Below, in pieces: positions 18,501 to 27,274 of a DNA stretch of 64,000 bases. Made by a program: the position numbers and the translations under genes. How positions within the stretch are numbered: position 1 is the stretch's first letter; each line of letters starts with the position of its first letter. The notes beneath the pieces were generated by a model. It searched no databases. It had not been told where the DNA came from and saw only the letters and a program-made list of their open reading frames with translations. The stretch is from contig SZPC01000001.1 in NCBI GenBank assembly GCA_030263475.1, positions 62,001 to 126,000 of the forward strand. Reading direction: 5' to 3'. Origin of the DNA: OLB4 sp002050165. GTDB taxonomy: Bacteria; Bacteroidota; Ignavibacteria; Tepidaquicellales; Tepidaquicellaceae.

Positions 18501-19332
18501 GATGCTCAATAAACTTAAAGCGAGAGTTGAGTTGGCTGAAAACGGAAGGGAAGCTTTGAACTTACTTGATCTCGATAAATTCGATTTGCTATTGCTAGAT
18601 ATTCAAATGCCGGAAATGAACGGTTTCGAAGTAATTAGTATCATAAGGAAGTATTCATCAGAACATATTAACTTTAATATTCCGGTAATTGCGATAACCG
18701 CTGATGTCTTTCCGGAAACCAGGAAACGTGCGCTGGAGGCAGGAATGAATGGTATTGTTACAAAACCGTTTGAGGAAACTCAACTGTTGAACGAAGTCGG
18801 GCAGCTCGTAGGAAAGCCGAATATAATAGAGGACAATGGAACTAAAGAATTCGGTAACAAAAATTTTGATGAAGCTGAAAAAAAATCCAGCGATAACACC
18901 GGGCACGAGGAAATTCATGTTGCAAATAACAAAAGTCCGAAAAATACCCCGAATGTGATTTATAATTACATGGTTAAAAATATTGGTACCGACAATAAAC
19001 TTATCATGAACATTTTGGAATTGTTCAAAACACAAACATATCCTGAGGTTGACCAATTATATAAAGCAGCTGATGAATTTAATTTTAAAAAAATACAACA
19101 GATTGCTCATAAACTGAAACCAAGTTTTGCTTACATAGGGAAGGATGACATTCGGGATAAATTACACAGCATCGAAAATCATATTTTAAGTACAGACGTT
19201 CCTGACATCAATATCATCAAAAGTAATTTAGAAATGTTGCAACCCAAGTTTGAGAATATATTGAACGAAATAAATTCGTTGTTTGAAGATTTACAGCATA
19301 CAGAAACAAAAAGCAACGGTTATACTGATTAA
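15577..19332 (+). CDS. Membrane-bound multi-PAS hybrid histidine kinase with receiver and Hpt domains
   Basis: A 1251-residue sensor kinase. About six membrane segments fill residues 30-200, followed by four PAS-type modules (about 200-310, 330-440, 450-560 and 575-690). HisKA carries phospho-acceptor H723 in NMSHEIRTPMNAI, then comes HATPase_c (DTGIGI, GGTGLGLAI), a receiver with Asp1008 in LLLDIQMP, an Asn/Lys-rich linker, and a C-terminal Hpt domain with H1178 in AHKLKPS. So all four steps of a phosphorelay are on one chain, and no response regulator gene is adjacent. The GTG start lies 66 bases from the divergent yqgE start. The stimulus is unknown. Confidence 0.93.
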   Translation: MLRKFWKSISETGISFAENSAIEKKIIFTNRICVLSFAFIILLLILVYNLFPDPITIICLSIIAPIYLLAIYLNHRGLHRFATILFLTLVNIIIYIINDNLSKDAGAFLFYIPCIVTALILNYLYKDKVILILLYISVLLLAVSLIHDFDIFGSQEIGERIEVLLFVISTFASIAITIICVFYILNINTLFEQRLYDQTENSRAIINSSEKSLLLLTPKHEIIMFNDNIKESFGWEIKPEIKIGDDILNYIQKENHEDFLFHFKKALSGESVEYNYREQSESGEEWYELTYTPVKNERGVVHSVVFGLENLTDKKIAYAEVEQAKQNYDLVVNTITEAIFKTNKDGVITYLNDAWTRIFGHDKEFVLSDRLLNYVSDEYRNEIADAMKRLLSLESESELLEVKMIAMNGVTRWVEISFSYTLDKLGKLDGLAGSINDITDKRKAESKLILQQRFIENVINSDPNCIYVKNANGKFILVNRATAELFGKLPDTMLSDDFKPENTISGLSDASDMEAIKLKKEIRFEEQIKKLNGEVSWFYTVKVPLEDEFGELIVLSISVDISKRKIAEEKLLEVNERFNLAVSGSTDGIWDWDITNKKIYFSPRWGEMLGYSSDELPTSYDTWKSLIHPDDAQKALQILDDYLCGKINNYEQEYRMSHKNGTYRWMLIRGMALFDNEGKPYRMAGSQTDITFRKQQEDELSRAKEDAEEAVRVKSEFLSNMSHEIRTPMNAIIGLTNILMDRGFSGKDYENLKAIKFSANNLLVIINDILDFSKIEAGKLTIEYIDFDLRDMMDSVYKSFFFIADDKGLKLNFEISPDVPDIVIGDPVRLNQILVNLINNAIKFTPTGSVKITVTHTEKYLRFSVEDTGIGILIKNQEKIFESFTQVDSDISRKYGGTGLGLAITKRLVRLMDGEIELHSEPGNGSEFIISIPFITGDSDKVVKHTSAASTLNDLDGLRILLAEDNQMNQYVIHQMLNKLKARVELAENGREALNLLDLDKFDLLLLDIQMPEMNGFEVISIIRKYSSEHINFNIPVIAITADVFPETRKRALEAGMNGIVTKPFEETQLLNEVGQLVGKPNIIEDNGTKEFGNKNFDEAEKKSSDNTGHEEIHVANNKSPKNTPNVIYNYMVKNIGTDNKLIMNILELFKTQTYPEVDQLYKAADEFNFKKIQQIAHKLKPSFAYIGKDDIRDKLHSIENHILSTDVPDINIIKSNLEMLQPKFENILNEINSLFEDLQHTETKSNGYTD

Positions 19333-19390
19333 AGTCAATGATTATTACAACTATAAAAATTAGTTTACAGGAATCAAAATAAAAAAAATC

Positions 19391-20530
19391 GTGATTATAG
19401 GAATACCAAAAGAAACTTACGAAAATGAGAACAGGGTTTCAATCACACCTGACACAACATCAAAGCTTATTAAACTTGGTTTTAAGGTAAACTTTGAGAG
19501 TGGCGCGGGTACAAATTCATTTTTCAGCGATGATGAGTTTATCCAATCAGGTGCGATTAGAGTAAGTTCAGCTCAGGAACTTTACAACTCGTCGGAGATT
19601 ATTGTCAGGGTTCAGCGCCCTAGAAGTGAGCATGACCTTTCGATGATCAAAAGCGGTTCAACGCTGATTTCATTTTTTTACCCGTTGATTGATCCTATGA
19701 TTTCCAGGTACACGTCTGACAGAGGCATAAACGTTCTCGCGATGGATCTGGTACCGAGAACGACAATCGCTCAAAAGATGGATGCGCTGAGTTCGCAAAT
19801 GAATCTTGCCGGTTACAAAGCTGTATTAATCGCAGCTAATGAGTTGGGAAAAATATTTCCTTTAATGATGACAGCTGCCGGTACGATCAGACCTTCTAAA
19901 GTGGTTATCATGGGGGCAGGTGTTGCAGGGTTACAGGCGCTTGGCACTGCAAAAAGGCTTGGTGCAATCGTTGAAGTTTCCGATATCAGACCAGCTGTGA
20001 AAGAAGAAGTTCTCTCGCTTGGCGGAAGGTTTATTGAAGTTGAAACTGACGAAGATATGCAGGATGAAAAAGGTTATGCAAAGGAAACGTCCGATGAATT
20101 TTTAAAGAAACAAAAAGAACTCATTTTCAAACATATAACCGGAGCAGATATAGTTATTACAACTGCGCTAATTCCTGGAAAAAAAGCACCGGTTTTAGTT
20201 ACCGAAGAAATGATTAAGAATATGCGTAAAGGTTCAGTAATTCTCGATATGGCAGTTGAATTTGGTGGAAATTGTGAATTAAGTGAGCAAGATAAATTGG
20301 TTGAATTTCATGGCGTGAAAATTATCGGTTATTCAAACTTACCAAGCATGATTCCGGTTAATGCCAGCGAACTTTATTCCAAAAATGTTTTAAGCCTGTT
20401 ACAGCATATCTCCAAAGAAGGTAAAATTGAGTTTGATCTTCAGGACGAGGTAATCTCGTCAATGCTAGTAACATACAATGGAGAAGTTAAACTACCTCAA
20501 CTTTTAGAGAAATTAAAATTATCAAAATAA
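19391..20530 (+). CDS. pntAA: NAD(P) transhydrogenase alpha subunit, NAD-binding part (PntAA)
   Basis: The 379-residue protein is domain I of proton-translocating transhydrogenase. It has IGIPKETYENENRVSITP at the N-terminus, the conserved RVQRP stretch, and the NAD-binding glycine motif MGAGVAGLQALGTAKRLGA. It lacks the membrane helices found at the C-terminus of single-chain PntA; these are in the next gene, so the enzyme is the three-subunit type. Together with PntAB and PntB it uses the proton gradient to reduce NADP with NADH. The GTG start fits the family N-terminus. It overlaps the next ATG by one base (TAATG). Confidence 0.95.
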   Translation: MIIGIPKETYENENRVSITPDTTSKLIKLGFKVNFESGAGTNSFFSDDEFIQSGAIRVSSAQELYNSSEIIVRVQRPRSEHDLSMIKSGSTLISFFYPLIDPMISRYTSDRGINVLAMDLVPRTTIAQKMDALSSQMNLAGYKAVLIAANELGKIFPLMMTAAGTIRPSKVVIMGAGVAGLQALGTAKRLGAIVEVSDIRPAVKEEVLSLGGRFIEVETDEDMQDEKGYAKETSDEFLKKQKELIFKHITGADIVITTALIPGKKAPVLVTEEMIKNMRKGSVILDMAVEFGGNCELSEQDKLVEFHGVKIIGYSNLPSMIPVNASELYSKNVLSLLQHISKEGKIEFDLQDEVISSMLVTYNGEVKLPQLLEKLKLSK

Positions 20531-20820
20531 TGGATTCAATCTTAATGCTGATCATCATCTTTGTCCTTGCAGTTTTTGTAGGGGTTGAACTTATCACAAA
20601 AGTACCACCAACGCTACACACTCCGCTCATGTCGGGATCAAATGCAATCTCCGGAATAACGATAGTCGGTGCATTATTAAGCGCTGGTTCGGACAATTTC
20701 AACCTTTCTAATATACTTGGTTTAATTGCCATTATTTTCGCAACCATCAATGTTGTCGGAGGTTATCTTGTGACAGACCGAATGCTGAAAATGTTTAAAA
20801 AAGATAAGGGAGAGAAATGA
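20530..20820 (+). CDS. pntAB: NAD(P) transhydrogenase alpha subunit, membrane part (PntAB)
   Basis: A 96-residue membrane protein with three hydrophobic helices, matching the short domain II segment of the split transhydrogenase. The conserved stretch VPPTLHTPLMSGSNAISGI is visible. It helps form the proton channel together with PntB. It overlaps pntAA by one base and pntB by four bases (ATGA), so all three subunits are translationally coupled. Confidence 0.95.
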   Translation: MDSILMLIIIFVLAVFVGVELITKVPPTLHTPLMSGSNAISGITIVGALLSAGSDNFNLSNILGLIAIIFATINVVGGYLVTDRMLKMFKKDKGEK

Positions 20821-22217
20821 ATATAGTTGAAATAATTACAAACATCGCTTATCTGGTTGCTTCAGTTCTGTTCATTTACGGAATAAAATATCTCGGTTCA
20901 CCGCGGACAGCGCGTACAGGAAATTTTATTTCAGCAACGGGAATGTTCATCGCTGTTGTTGTTACACTCCTGAGTAAATCAATCATCAGTTACGAACTGA
21001 TAGTAAATGGAATTGTCATTGGTAGTTTAACAGGAACAATAATGTCGGTGAAAGTTAAGATGACTTCAATGCCGCAGATGGTTGGGGCTCTCAACGGTTT
21101 TGGTGGTGGCGCATCGGTTCTGGTGGCATTTTCAGAGTATTATCGGTACATTTTCGATGAAAAACACCAGAGCCTTCCGGTTGATATAAATATTGCAATC
21201 GGTCTGAGTATTATAGTCGGAGCTGTAACGTTTAGTGGTTCTTTTATAGCATTTGGGAAACTCCAGGAACTGATTTCCGGTAAGGTGATAAAATTTCCTC
21301 TCCAAAATGCAGTTAATCTTATTCTGATTGTAGGTGTAGTAGCACTAACTGTTTATACTCTCTTCGATGTTCAGAATGTTTGGCTATATGTTGTTATGAT
21401 TGCAGTTGGTTTGGTGCTCGGAGTACTTGTAGTTCTGCCAATTGGCGGTGCTGATATGCCTGTGGTTATATCCCTGTTGAATTCTTATTCCGGAATTGCC
21501 GCTGCAATGACAGGTTTCGTGTTGCAGAATGTAATGTTAATTATTGCAGGTGCTCTCGTCGGCGCATCAGGCATTATTCTTACGAACATTATGTGCAAAG
21601 GCATGAACCGGTCGCTCATGAACGTTTTACTCGGCGGTTGGGATAACACCGGTGGCTCTGATGAAACTGGAACGTCAAAAAGGATGGATGTGAAATCAGT
21701 TGAATTTGAAGAAGCTGCCATGATCTTTGATTCCGCTTCAAGTGTAATTATTGTCCCAGGTTACGGTATGGCAGTTGCACAGGCACAGCATGCAGTCAGG
21801 GATTTAGCTAACATACTTGAAAAGAAAGGAATTCAGGTAAGATTTGCCATTCACCCTGTTGCAGGGAGAATGCCGGGTCACATGAATGTTTTACTTGCTG
21901 AAGCCAATGTACCTTACGATAAACTATTCGCCCTTGAAGAAATTAACGATGACTTTTCCAATACTGATGTAGTTTTAGTTATCGGAGCTAATGATGTTGT
22001 GAATCCGGCAGCAAAAACAAACCCGCAAAGTCCGATATTTGGAATGCCTGTGCTCAACGTTGAACAAGCGAAAACCGTAATTATTAACAAGCGGTCAATG
22101 GCAACCGGATATGCCGGAATTGAAAATGAACTTTTCGGTTACCCAAATGCGCTTATGTATTTCGGAGATGCAAAAGATGCACTTACGAAACTTACAAATG
22201 AATTGAAAAATTATTAA
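20817..22217 (+). CDS. pntB: NAD(P) transhydrogenase beta subunit
   Basis: A 466-residue protein with roughly eight to nine membrane helices (residues 1-265, domain II) and the cytoplasmic NADP-binding domain III. Typical domain III motifs are VPGYGMAVAQAQHAV, FAIHPVAGRMPGHMNVLLAE and IGANDVVNPAA. Length is normal. It is the last gene of the pnt operon; no clear terminator is seen before the convergent MerR gene 620 bases away. Confidence 0.96.
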   Translation: MNIVEIITNIAYLVASVLFIYGIKYLGSPRTARTGNFISATGMFIAVVVTLLSKSIISYELIVNGIVIGSLTGTIMSVKVKMTSMPQMVGALNGFGGGASVLVAFSEYYRYIFDEKHQSLPVDINIAIGLSIIVGAVTFSGSFIAFGKLQELISGKVIKFPLQNAVNLILIVGVVALTVYTLFDVQNVWLYVVMIAVGLVLGVLVVLPIGGADMPVVISLLNSYSGIAAAMTGFVLQNVMLIIAGALVGASGIILTNIMCKGMNRSLMNVLLGGWDNTGGSDETGTSKRMDVKSVEFEEAAMIFDSASSVIIVPGYGMAVAQAQHAVRDLANILEKKGIQVRFAIHPVAGRMPGHMNVLLAEANVPYDKLFALEEINDDFSNTDVVLVIGANDVVNPAAKTNPQSPIFGMPVLNVEQAKTVIINKRSMATGYAGIENELFGYPNALMYFGDAKDALTKLTNELKNY

Positions 22218-22839
22218 AAATATTTACACTTCGTTTAAAGGAAAATCTACTCCGATCTTTTGGCGTGTTTTAATTTTAGATAATATAACTCCCTTATTGT
22301 AGTTTATAAGCATCTGGCAAGTGTGTGTATTCGATAATTGAAAAATTCAGTACTCTATGGATCATCACTCCGACAAATCTTCATTAATAAGCTTCTCTAT
22401 TAACGTCGCAGGATTTTACCTTCGGTAATTCTGTTCACGGATGCACTACTGTATTCATTAAGAAAATGTATTAAGTTCTTCAATTTTATTTTGAGATGTG
22501 TCTTAAACCGATCTCATGAATGATGGCTCTGCTGAAAATGTACTACCGAAGTTTGGTTCAATATGTTTTAAAATGTAACGAATCAAAATGGTGTTTTGTA
22601 AATTTGTATTTCGGAATTTTAAATTAACAAACACAACTACGAATAATTTAACGTTACAATCAAATTTATTAAAAGTTGGTAAGTTGAGTTAGATAGTGTC
22701 TGACTTTTTTGCAGAAAATTATAAGGACAATTTAGAATACAAGTAATAAAGGTGGAATTTTAAGTAGATCCGAATGATAAAAAATAATTCATTACATTAT
22801 GATGAAGAGCTTATCGAAATTATTTTAAAAAGAGTTATG
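22218..22839. other. Intergenic stretch with no recognised feature
   Basis: About 620 bases between the convergent pntB and merR genes. It is AT-rich with many stops in all frames. No gene, tRNA, repeat or convincing terminator was found. A TAAATTTG box at about 22597 resembles a -7 element but has neither a proper partner nor a downstream gene. Confidence 0.6.
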
Positions 22840-23307
22840 CTAAATTTCATCAAGCAAATCTTTTAACAATTTTTTTATTTCATAGAGGTCTTTTCGGAGC
22901 TTTTTGTTTTCGGATTGGAGTTGCTCTGTTGAAATATTTTCTTCCTCCCCCGGGTTATTGAAAAGTGAATAACTCTCATTCTCATCTTGTTTAACAATTT
23001 CCATATTACTGTTTTTTTCACTCTCAGTTGTATCGTTGTAATCTTCAATTTCTCGTCCGGTATATTTTTTAAGCATAATTTTAGCACCCTCAATTGTGTA
23101 TTTCTCCTCACGCAGTAACTTCTTTATATATAAGATAAGTTTGATATCTTTATTAGTGTAGATTCTATTACCAGCTAGATTTTTGGCAGGTTTTAGATGT
23201 TCAAATTCAGTTTCCCAATATCGAAGCACGTACTGCTCGAGATCGGAAATTTTGCTTACTTCGCTGATTGAATAATAAAGTTTTCGTAATGAGAAATTGC
23301 CTGGCAT
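22840..23307 (-). CDS. MerR-family transcriptional regulator
   Basis: A 155-residue protein. Residues 9-78 form a MerR-type winged helix: YYSISEVSKISDLEQYVLRYW, the aromatic pair in YWETEF, and NRIYTNKDIKLILYIKKLL. An acidic linker and a C-terminal coiled coil (about 128-152) for dimerisation follow. It has no effector-binding cysteines, so it is not the classic metal-sensing type; it resembles the short MerR proteins common in Bacteroidota. Its target is unknown. It is divergent from the amidohydrolase operon, with 123 bases between, and may control it. Confidence 0.88.
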   Translation of the reverse strand: MPGNFSLRKLYYSISEVSKISDLEQYVLRYWETEFEHLKPAKNLAGNRIYTNKDIKLILYIKKLLREEKYTIEGAKIMLKKYTGREIEDYNDTTESEKNSNMEIVKQDENESYSLFNNPGEEENISTEQLQSENKKLRKDLYEIKKLLKDLLDEI

Positions 23308-23326
23308 TATTTGTTTGGATTATTTG

Positions 23327-23357
23327 CGAAATTATTCAATTAATAGCCTTAATTCAA
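23327..23357 (-). promoter_or_regulatory. Candidate promoter of the MerR gene
   Basis: On the minus strand TTG (23357-23355) is followed after 20 bases by TAATTTCG (23334-23327), one mismatch from TAnnTTTG. Transcription would start about 14 bases before the ATG at 23307. Confidence 0.4.
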
Positions 23358-23430
23358 TATAAATGAATCATAATGCATTTTAATAGAAAGCTATATTCGG
23401 TATGTTACAGGAATCAAAACTGAAACGAAA

Positions 23431-25089
23431 TTGAAACATTATTTTTTATTTACACTGCTCATTATTCCAATGCTGATAATGCAATCATGTTCGGAGGGTA
23501 ATCCGGATTTACTTTTCGTGAACGGGAAGATTCACACAATGGATTCGGCGGGAACGATAGTGGAAGCAATTGCCGTAAAAGATGGAAAAATACTTGAAAC
23601 GGGAACAACTTCCGGTCTCAGGGAAAAATATTCCGGTATTAATGAAATTGACCTGAGCGGTAAAGTAGTTTTACCAGGTTTCATTGATGCAGAAGGTTCC
23701 ATTGTAGAATATTCAAAAAATCTTAATGTGATAAGTCTGGTTACTGCGAAATCATTGGATGATATTCTTGAGCAAGTACGTGAAAAAGTAAAAGATTCCC
23801 CACCCGGTTCATGGATAGCCGGATTTGGATGGAGCGAGTTTGTTATTCCTGTAGAGGAACTACAAAAAATTAACAAAACACTCCTTGACTCAATTTCGAC
23901 AGAGCACAATATCTATCTCATAAATCTTGCAGGAAATACAGTATGGGTTAATTCAAAATTACTTGAGAGTGCTGGGATTAACAGAGATACGAAAAGTCCT
24001 GACAATGGAATTATTGAATTTGATTCAAACGGGGATCCAACGGGATTGCTCTTTGACGGGGCGCTTGAGCTTGTCAGGAATAAAATTCCCGAACTGACGG
24101 ATGATCAAATTCGTAAGTTTGTAATTGAAGGTGTTAAGGAGTTAAACAAATGGGGTTTTGTGGGTATTCAGGACAGAACAGTCGGAACGGGTACTCTTAA
24201 TCTGTTCAAAGAGTTGATTGATTCGAACATCCTTCCAATAAGAGTTTATGCGGTGTTATCTGCGGGATACCCGGCATTTGAGGAATATCTTGAAAAAGGT
24301 ATGGAGAAAAATTACAAGGATAGGCTAACAATCCGCTCTGTTTCTCTCGATTACGATGGCGGTCTTGAATTTCAGCAGGCGATAATGGAAGGAAAATATT
24401 TGAATGAAACTTCATCACCGGAACCATATAACGGCCAGGGTGAAATTGAAAATGTTTTTAAACGCGCATTAGAAAAAAACTTTCAGGTTCGGGTTAAAGC
24501 AGTAGGGGATAAGGCAATTAAAAATGTGCTTGATGTAATTGATAAAGTCAGCAGGGACTTAAATATGGATGGAAGTCGAACAGTAATCGAGCATATAGAA
24601 TTTACTGATGAAGAAATTCTCAAACGATTTAAGGAGCATAAACTTATTCCTTCCGTCAGACCTGATATCGGAATGAGTGATATGCAGATTGTTTCCGAAT
24701 TTATAGGCGCTGAATATTTAAACAAAATTGCAAACTGGCGTTCAATAAAAGAGTCGTGCGGAATGTTTGTTTCCGGAACGGATTTTCCGTTTCACCAAAT
24801 TAATCCGTTCATTCAAATTTACTACCTAACTCAGCGAAAATTTATTGGAGAAAATCAATTCAATGTTCCAAACACTGATCAGGTAGTGTCACTGGATGAT
24901 GCAATAAGGTCATTTACAATCTGGTCAGCGTATTCCTGTTTTCAAGAGGAAGACCGCGGAACGATTGAAAAGGGAAAATATGCTGATATGATTGTGTTGA
25001 GCGAGGATATATTTTCAGATCCTGAAAAGCTTTTGAGCGTTAAGGTTGAAAAGACAGTCTTGGGTGGAGAAGTTGTTTTTGAGAATTAA
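23431..25089 (+). CDS. Amidohydrolase-3 (YtcJ-like) lipoprotein lacking metal ligands
   Basis: A 552-residue amidohydrolase-superfamily protein with a lipoprotein signal (lipobox IMQSC). The fold markers are present: LLFVNGKIHTMD at the start, PGFIDA, the IEH stretch, SGTDFP, and GTIEKGKYADMIVL at the end. Several metal ligands are missing. The HxH after PGFIDA is replaced by E88-G89-S90, and the His of the usual VHAxGD is K356. H388 and D451 remain. It is therefore probably catalytically dead or changed in function. The TTG start gives a sensible signal peptide. prmC follows 14 bases downstream. Confidence 0.88.
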   Translation: MKHYFLFTLLIIPMLIMQSCSEGNPDLLFVNGKIHTMDSAGTIVEAIAVKDGKILETGTTSGLREKYSGINEIDLSGKVVLPGFIDAEGSIVEYSKNLNVISLVTAKSLDDILEQVREKVKDSPPGSWIAGFGWSEFVIPVEELQKINKTLLDSISTEHNIYLINLAGNTVWVNSKLLESAGINRDTKSPDNGIIEFDSNGDPTGLLFDGALELVRNKIPELTDDQIRKFVIEGVKELNKWGFVGIQDRTVGTGTLNLFKELIDSNILPIRVYAVLSAGYPAFEEYLEKGMEKNYKDRLTIRSVSLDYDGGLEFQQAIMEGKYLNETSSPEPYNGQGEIENVFKRALEKNFQVRVKAVGDKAIKNVLDVIDKVSRDLNMDGSRTVIEHIEFTDEEILKRFKEHKLIPSVRPDIGMSDMQIVSEFIGAEYLNKIANWRSIKESCGMFVSGTDFPFHQINPFIQIYYLTQRKFIGENQFNVPNTDQVVSLDDAIRSFTIWSAYSCFQEEDRGTIEKGKYADMIVLSEDIFSDPEKLLSVKVEKTVLGGEVVFEN

Positions 25090-25103
25090 AATTTTAATCT
25101 GGG

Positions 25104-25964
25104 TTGAAATTACTTGAAGTTTTAAATTCTTCAACTTCTGCGTTAAAGGGAAATGGGATTGAAGACGCAAGGCTGAATGTTGAGTTAATGTTATGTCATA
25201 TATTCAGTTGTGACAGGGTCAAACTGTATCTCGAATTTGAAAAACCTTTAAGTGCGGGTGAACTGGATATTATGAGAAATATGCTGAGGCGTAGATTGAA
25301 AGGTGAACCGTTGCAATACATTCTTGGTGAAACAGAGTTCATGGACTGCCGGATACTTGTAAACCCGAGTGTTCTCATACCCAGACCTGAAACAGAGTGT
25401 CTTGTGGAAGTTCTCATTGACGATATAAAAAGCAAACAGTTAACAGATGTAAAGATTCTTGAAGTCGGAACTGGTTCAGGTTGCATTCCAATTGCTGTTT
25501 CAAAAGAGCTTTCCCGCTTAAATGTAAAACACAAAATTGTTTCTCTTGAAATTTCTAAATCAGCCATTGAAACTGCGGAGCAGAATAAAAAAATAAATGA
25601 TATCGCTGATGACCAACTCACAATTGTAGAACGGGATTTTTTGAAAATGAATAAGCTATCCAATCAAATAAATTACCTAATTTCAAATCCACCTTATATA
25701 AACGCAACCGATTACAAACTTTTGGATAAAGCAATTTCCGGATTTGAGCCAAAGGTTGCGCTTACTGACGAGAGCGATGGTCTCACATTTTACAGAAAAT
25801 TCCTTCACATATTGTCCGAAGCTACATACAAGTTTTCGTGTATTTTTGAAATTGCGTATGACCTGTCCGAAAAATTGGAAGACCTGATGAAGGAAAATAG
25901 TTTAACGGATTACTATTTTTATAAAGATCTAAATGGAATTGAAAGGGTATTGAAGATTGGATGA
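25104..25964 (+). CDS. prmC: Release factor glutamine methyltransferase (PrmC/HemK)
   Basis: A 286-residue SAM-dependent methyltransferase. It has an N-terminal helical domain (about 1-90) and a Rossmann domain with the SAM motif ILEVGTGSGCIPIA and the diagnostic NPPY motif in LISNPPYIN. PrmC methylates the Gln of the GGQ loop of release factors RF1 and RF2, which speeds translation termination. A TTG start is used, with no ATG nearby. It overlaps dtd by four bases (ATGA). Confidence 0.94.
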   Translation: MKLLEVLNSSTSALKGNGIEDARLNVELMLCHIFSCDRVKLYLEFEKPLSAGELDIMRNMLRRRLKGEPLQYILGETEFMDCRILVNPSVLIPRPETECLVEVLIDDIKSKQLTDVKILEVGTGSGCIPIAVSKELSRLNVKHKIVSLEISKSAIETAEQNKKINDIADDQLTIVERDFLKMNKLSNQINYLISNPPYINATDYKLLDKAISGFEPKVALTDESDGLTFYRKFLHILSEATYKFSCIFEIAYDLSEKLEDLMKENSLTDYYFYKDLNGIERVLKIG

Positions 25965-26407
25965 AGGCTGTTATTCAAAGAGTATTAAAGGCTGATATAA
26001 AAGTTAAGAATGAAAATGTCGCTTCAATAGATAACGGGTTACTTGTTTTCATCGGTGTTGCCAAAGGTGATAACTTTTCAATAGCAGAGCTGATGTGCAG
26101 AAAGATAATTGATCTTCGCATTTTTGATGATGCAAATGGCAAAATGAATTTAAGTTTATCCGATATCAGAGGAAGTATTTTATTTGTATCACAATTCACT
26201 TTATGTGCGGATAACAATAAAAGTGGTAACCGCCCGAGTTTTATTAATGCCGAGGAGCCTCAAAAGGCTAAAAAGATTTACGAACATTTAGTAAATTATG
26301 CAACAGAATATTACGATAGTTCAAAAATTCAAACCGGAGTATTTGCGGCTGAAATGAAAGTGAACTTAACAAATGACGGACCGGTAACAATTATTTTGGA
26401 GAGATAA
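25961..26407 (+). CDS. dtd: D-aminoacyl-tRNA deacylase
   Basis: A 148-residue DTD protein, full length. Both signature motifs are visible: SQFTLCAD (the SxQxT motif) and the C-terminal GPVT (Gly-cisPro motif), with N-terminal MKAVIQRVLKADI. It removes D-amino acids and glycine mischarged on tRNA. Overlap with prmC and zero spacing to the next gene place it in one operon with other translation-quality genes. Confidence 0.95.
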   Translation: MKAVIQRVLKADIKVKNENVASIDNGLLVFIGVAKGDNFSIAELMCRKIIDLRIFDDANGKMNLSLSDIRGSILFVSQFTLCADNNKSGNRPSFINAEEPQKAKKIYEHLVNYATEYYDSSKIQTGVFAAEMKVNLTNDGPVTIILER

Positions 26408-27271
26408 ATGAAAGTTACAATCGTCGGTATTGGTAATGTTGGGTCTTCACTTTTATTTTCACTTCATGAAACAGGTTTTCAGATTGTAAATGTCGTAGGA
26501 AAAGATTTATCAATTTTGAAGAAATTGTCAGGGAGAGTTGGAAGCGATTATTCCGTGAATATTAATTCTGTAGCCGGTGACGGTTCTGAAACAATAATAA
26601 TATGTGTAAAAGACGGGCAGTTAGGAGTTGTTTGTAATTCCCTTAAGGAGATGAAGAACAGTTTGCGAGGAAGAACCATATTCCATACATCCGGAAGTGT
26701 CTCATCAGAAGTATTTAAAGGGATTCTGCCATCTTCAAACAGTGGCTCGTTTCACCCGATTCAAACTTTCAATAAAATTACATACAAAAATAATCACCTC
26801 TTTGAAGGAATTACGATTGGAATCGAAGGTGGTAAAAAATGTATTAAACTGATGAGGGAAATTGCATTGAAGTTTAATTCGGTTACCCTAAATATACCGA
26901 TTGACAAAAAGCCATTATACCATCTTGCAAGTGTTATAGCATCAAACTTTTTAGTATGTTATATTGATATCATTAACGATATAATGAAAACAGTTAATAA
27001 AAATATTACCGATGTTTCAAAGGTGTTTTCACCGATAATTTCGAAAACGTTGAATAATGTTTACACATACGGTGTAGATAAATCCCTTACTGGACCGATT
27101 GTAAGAAACGATATTAAAACTTTGAAAGCTCATCTAAGTTCTATTGACAACAATAATGATCTTCAATTATTTTATAAGACAATCAGCAAAAGAGCTGTTG
27201 AGATTGCATACAGAAACGGAAAAATGGATAAAGATAAATACAATAGTTTTATCAAACTTCTATCTTATTAA
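26408..27271 (+). CDS. DUF2520/Rossmann-type NAD(P)-binding protein
   Basis: A 287-residue protein with an N-terminal NAD(P)-binding Rossmann fold (GIGNVGSSLLFSL). The pattern FHTSGSVSSEVF followed by SFHPIQTFN is typical of the DUF2520 family, relatives of pyrroline-5-carboxylate reductase and 6-phosphogluconate dehydrogenase. The substrate is unknown. The ATG directly follows the dtd stop codon. Confidence 0.85.
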   Translation: MKVTIVGIGNVGSSLLFSLHETGFQIVNVVGKDLSILKKLSGRVGSDYSVNINSVAGDGSETIIICVKDGQLGVVCNSLKEMKNSLRGRTIFHTSGSVSSEVFKGILPSSNSGSFHPIQTFNKITYKNNHLFEGITIGIEGGKKCIKLMREIALKFNSVTLNIPIDKKPLYHLASVIASNFLVCYIDIINDIMKTVNKNITDVSKVFSPIISKTLNNVYTYGVDKSLTGPIVRNDIKTLKAHLSSIDNNNDLQLFYKTISKRAVEIAYRNGKMDKDKYNSFIKLLSY

Positions 27272-27274
27272 GGC

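Noticed and set aside
22218..22839. Possible small gene or RNA in the pntB-merR gap
   Set aside because: Stops in all frames, no conserved fold or terminator recognised.
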